6,532 nucleotides of DNA, taken from Marinosulfonomonas sp. GTDB lineage: Bacteria; Pseudomonadota; Alphaproteobacteria; Rhodobacterales; Rhodobacteraceae. The notes beneath the pieces were generated by a model. That model saw only the letters and a program-made list of their open reading frames with translations. It searched no databases and was not told the DNA's origin. The position numbers and the translations under genes were made by a program. The stretch spans positions 1 through 6,532 of the forward strand of contig WGBJ01000326.1 in NCBI GenBank assembly GCA_015494385.1. Direction: 5' to 3'. Position 1 is the first letter of the stretch, and every line of letters begins with the position of its first letter. Below are positions 5,443-6,532 of this stretch, one piece after another.

Positions 5443-6507
5443 CTAGCGGGCAATGCGCGGGTGTTTCAGGGCTTTGCGAAACACCTGTGTCAGGGCGGGG
5501 TTGGACTGGATGCGCAGGTCGGTGGCGTTTTCGGGGTTGTCGCCGTTTGGCCATTGTTCGTTCCACCAGCTGAACCCGATCAGTTGCGGCCAGCGGTTTG
5601 ACAGGATCTGTTTCAGGGCGGCGGTGGCCCATGCGGCGGCCGGTTCACGCGGGTTGTTCACGTCGGTGCCGAATTCGGCGATGATCACCGGTTTTGACGG
5701 GGCCATTTGATGTAGGCGTTGCATGGTGTTGTCGATGGCGGAGAAGGGGGTGCGTTCGTCCTCATGCGGGCCGAGCATGGAGTAGAGCGAGACGCCGAGC
5801 CAGTCGATATAGGCATCCCCCGGATAGTAGTTTTCAAAGCGGTTCCAGCGGCGGTCGGGATGGTCGTTCCAGTTGACGTGGAACACCCAGACGATGTTGC
5901 TGGCCCCAACGGCGCGGGTCACGTCGATGATGTGGCGGTAGGCGGCGGCAAAGGCGCGGGTGCCACGGGCGCGGCCGTGCCATTTGCCGTTCCAGGGGAA
6001 CCATTTGCCGTTCACCTCGGTGCCGTATTCGGCCAGGATCGGGGTTTTGAATTTGGCGGCGGCGCGGCCCCATGCGGCCAGATCGGCGTCAAAATCCCCC
6101 CGCGCAATGGCCTGCGGGGTGAACAGGGGTTCGGCGTGGTTTTCGCGATCATCGCTGCGCAGCATCAGGCGGATAAAGGGGGTGGACCCTTGGGACCGGA
6201 TCCAGCCGGCGAGTTGTGCGGGAAAGGCGCGCGAGCGGTACCAGTTGTTTGAGAAATAGATCCACGCCGGTCTGTGACCGGTGGTGCGGATATAATCGCG
6301 CAGCAATTGCGGGGTTAGCACGTCTTCTTCGCCGGTTTCATCGCCGATGTAGGACCCCGCCAGCAGTTTGCCGGCGGGCGGGGTAAGGGCACGCAGGGCG
6401 GCTTTGTGCGAGGTGGCCTGGGCGTGGGCGGCGAGCGGGAGCAGAAGCGCAAGGGTCAGGGCGGGGAGCCGTTTTCTTTTAAAGAAAACGGTCCGAAATC
6501 TTTGCAA
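5443..6507 (-). CDS. Secreted glycoside hydrolase, GH26 (beta-mannanase-like) family
   Basis: Predicted exported enzyme cleaving beta-linked polysaccharide. GH26 includes beta-mannanases, lichenases and beta-1,3-xylanases, and the substrate here cannot be told. An N-terminal signal peptide is visible: basic FKRKR, hydrophobic LTLALLLPLAA, and a likely cut after AHA (27-29). The mature part has the GH26 layout: GSYIGDE (51-57), then AEYGTEVNGKWFPW (159-172) with probable acid/base Glu164, and VIIAEFGTD (274-282) with probable nucleophile Glu278. FSWWNEQWP (312-320) adds aromatics typical of a sugar cleft. The textbook acid/base motif is HEMNG; here Thr163 replaces the His, suggesting a divergent subgroup. 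At 354 residues it is a single catalytic domain with no binding module. The start is unsure. The codon at 6507 is TTG without a good ribosome binding site, inside a palindrome, and the frame stays open to the window end (6532), so the real start may lie outside. It is convergent with the TPR gene. Confidence 0.88.
   Translation of the reverse strand: MQRFRTVFFKRKRLPALTLALLLPLAAHAQATSHKAALRALTPPAGKLLAGSYIGDETGEEDVLTPQLLRDYIRTTGHRPAWIYFSNNWYRSRAFPAQLAGWIRSQGSTPFIRLMLRSDDRENHAEPLFTPQAIARGDFDADLAAWGRAAAKFKTPILAEYGTEVNGKWFPWNGKWHGRARGTRAFAAAYRHIIDVTRAVGASNIVWVFHVNWNDHPDRRWNRFENYYPGDAYIDWLGVSLYSMLGPHEDERTPFSAIDNTMQRLHQMAPSKPVIIAEFGTDVNNPREPAAAWATAALKQILSNRWPQLIGFSWWNEQWPNGDNPENATDLRIQSNPALTQVFRKALKHPRIAR
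6469..6491. repeat. Perfect palindrome A near the GH26 5' end
   Basis: CCGTTTTCTTT (6469-6479) and AAAGAAAACGG (6481-6491) are exact inverted copies with one T between. In the GH26 frame this encodes the basic n-region of the signal peptide (TVFFKRKR). It is followed after one base by palindrome B, and both units are 23 bases bounded by CCG and CGG. The pairing suggests an inserted REP-like intergenic element or a regulatory structure in the message. Confidence 0.75.
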
Positions 6508-6515
6508 GATTTCGG
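6493..6515. repeat. Perfect palindrome B overlapping the apparent GH26 start
   Basis: CCGAAATCTT (6493-6502) and AAGATTTCGG (6506-6515) are exact inverted copies around TGC. The apparent TTG start (6507-6505) lies in its centre, so a hairpin in the transcript would hide that codon. Either the start lies elsewhere or translation is affected by the structure. Confidence 0.75.
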
Positions 6516-6532
6516 GGGCGGAGGGTTTGCGC

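Noticed and set aside
5980..6013. Thirteen-base direct repeat CCATTTGCCGTTC, 21 bases apart
   Set aside because: It encodes the NGKW motif twice in the GH26 protein. A 21-base offset keeps the frame, so this is coding repetition, not an attachment site or mobile element scar.
5719..6252. Plus-strand open frame (177 codons) opposite the GH26 gene
   Set aside because: Val/Gly/Ala-rich shadow of a gene with catalytic motifs; no start signal or domain.
1..6532. CRISPR array, tRNA, rRNA, integrase, transposase or tandem repeat array
   Set aside because: I looked for regularly spaced repeats, cloverleaf-type sequences and recombinase motifs on both strands and found none; the only strong repeats are the palindromes at 6469-6515.

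Overview
The window looks like a chromosomal piece of an alphaproteobacterium, most likely a Rhodobacterales (Roseobacter/Paracoccaceae-type) organism. This rests on the high-GC, codon-biased genes, a ParE of alphaproteobacterial type, and intergenic sequence that resembles repeats I remember from that group. It is judgement from reading, not from a database search.

Layout, left to right. Positions 9-692 (minus) hold an AT-rich gene for a 227-residue, mostly helical protein of unknown function. It starts 21 bases after the parE stop codon, and an ATG at the extreme left edge may open another gene. Positions 714-2690 (minus) hold a complete parE, the ATPase/Toprim subunit of topoisomerase IV. 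Positions 2746-3507 (minus) encode a small alpha/beta-hydrolase-fold protein with a GYSMGG nucleophile elbow. A divergent intergenic region (3508-3712) follows. Positions 3713-5356 (plus) encode a 547-residue tetratricopeptide (TPR) protein with conserved-looking histidine motifs and a cysteine-rich C-terminus. After a short convergent spacer with hairpins and a repeat-like stretch, positions 5443 to about 6507 (minus) encode a secreted glycoside hydrolase of the GH26 type. Its 5' end contains two back-to-back palindromes, and its true start may lie beyond the right edge.

The genes do not form one pathway. ParE is housekeeping and probably has its own promoter just after the hydrolase stop. 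The 227-residue gene appears to ride behind parE and has the composition of acquired DNA, so the left edge is the likeliest boundary of an accessory region. The hydrolase and TPR genes are divergent, and the TPR and GH26 genes are convergent. No CRISPR array, tRNA, rRNA, transposase or integrase is visible. I found no convincing complete novel system. The best candidates for follow-up are the AT-rich gene behind parE with whatever lies to its left, the twin palindromes at the GH26 5' end, and the His/Cys-rich TPR protein.
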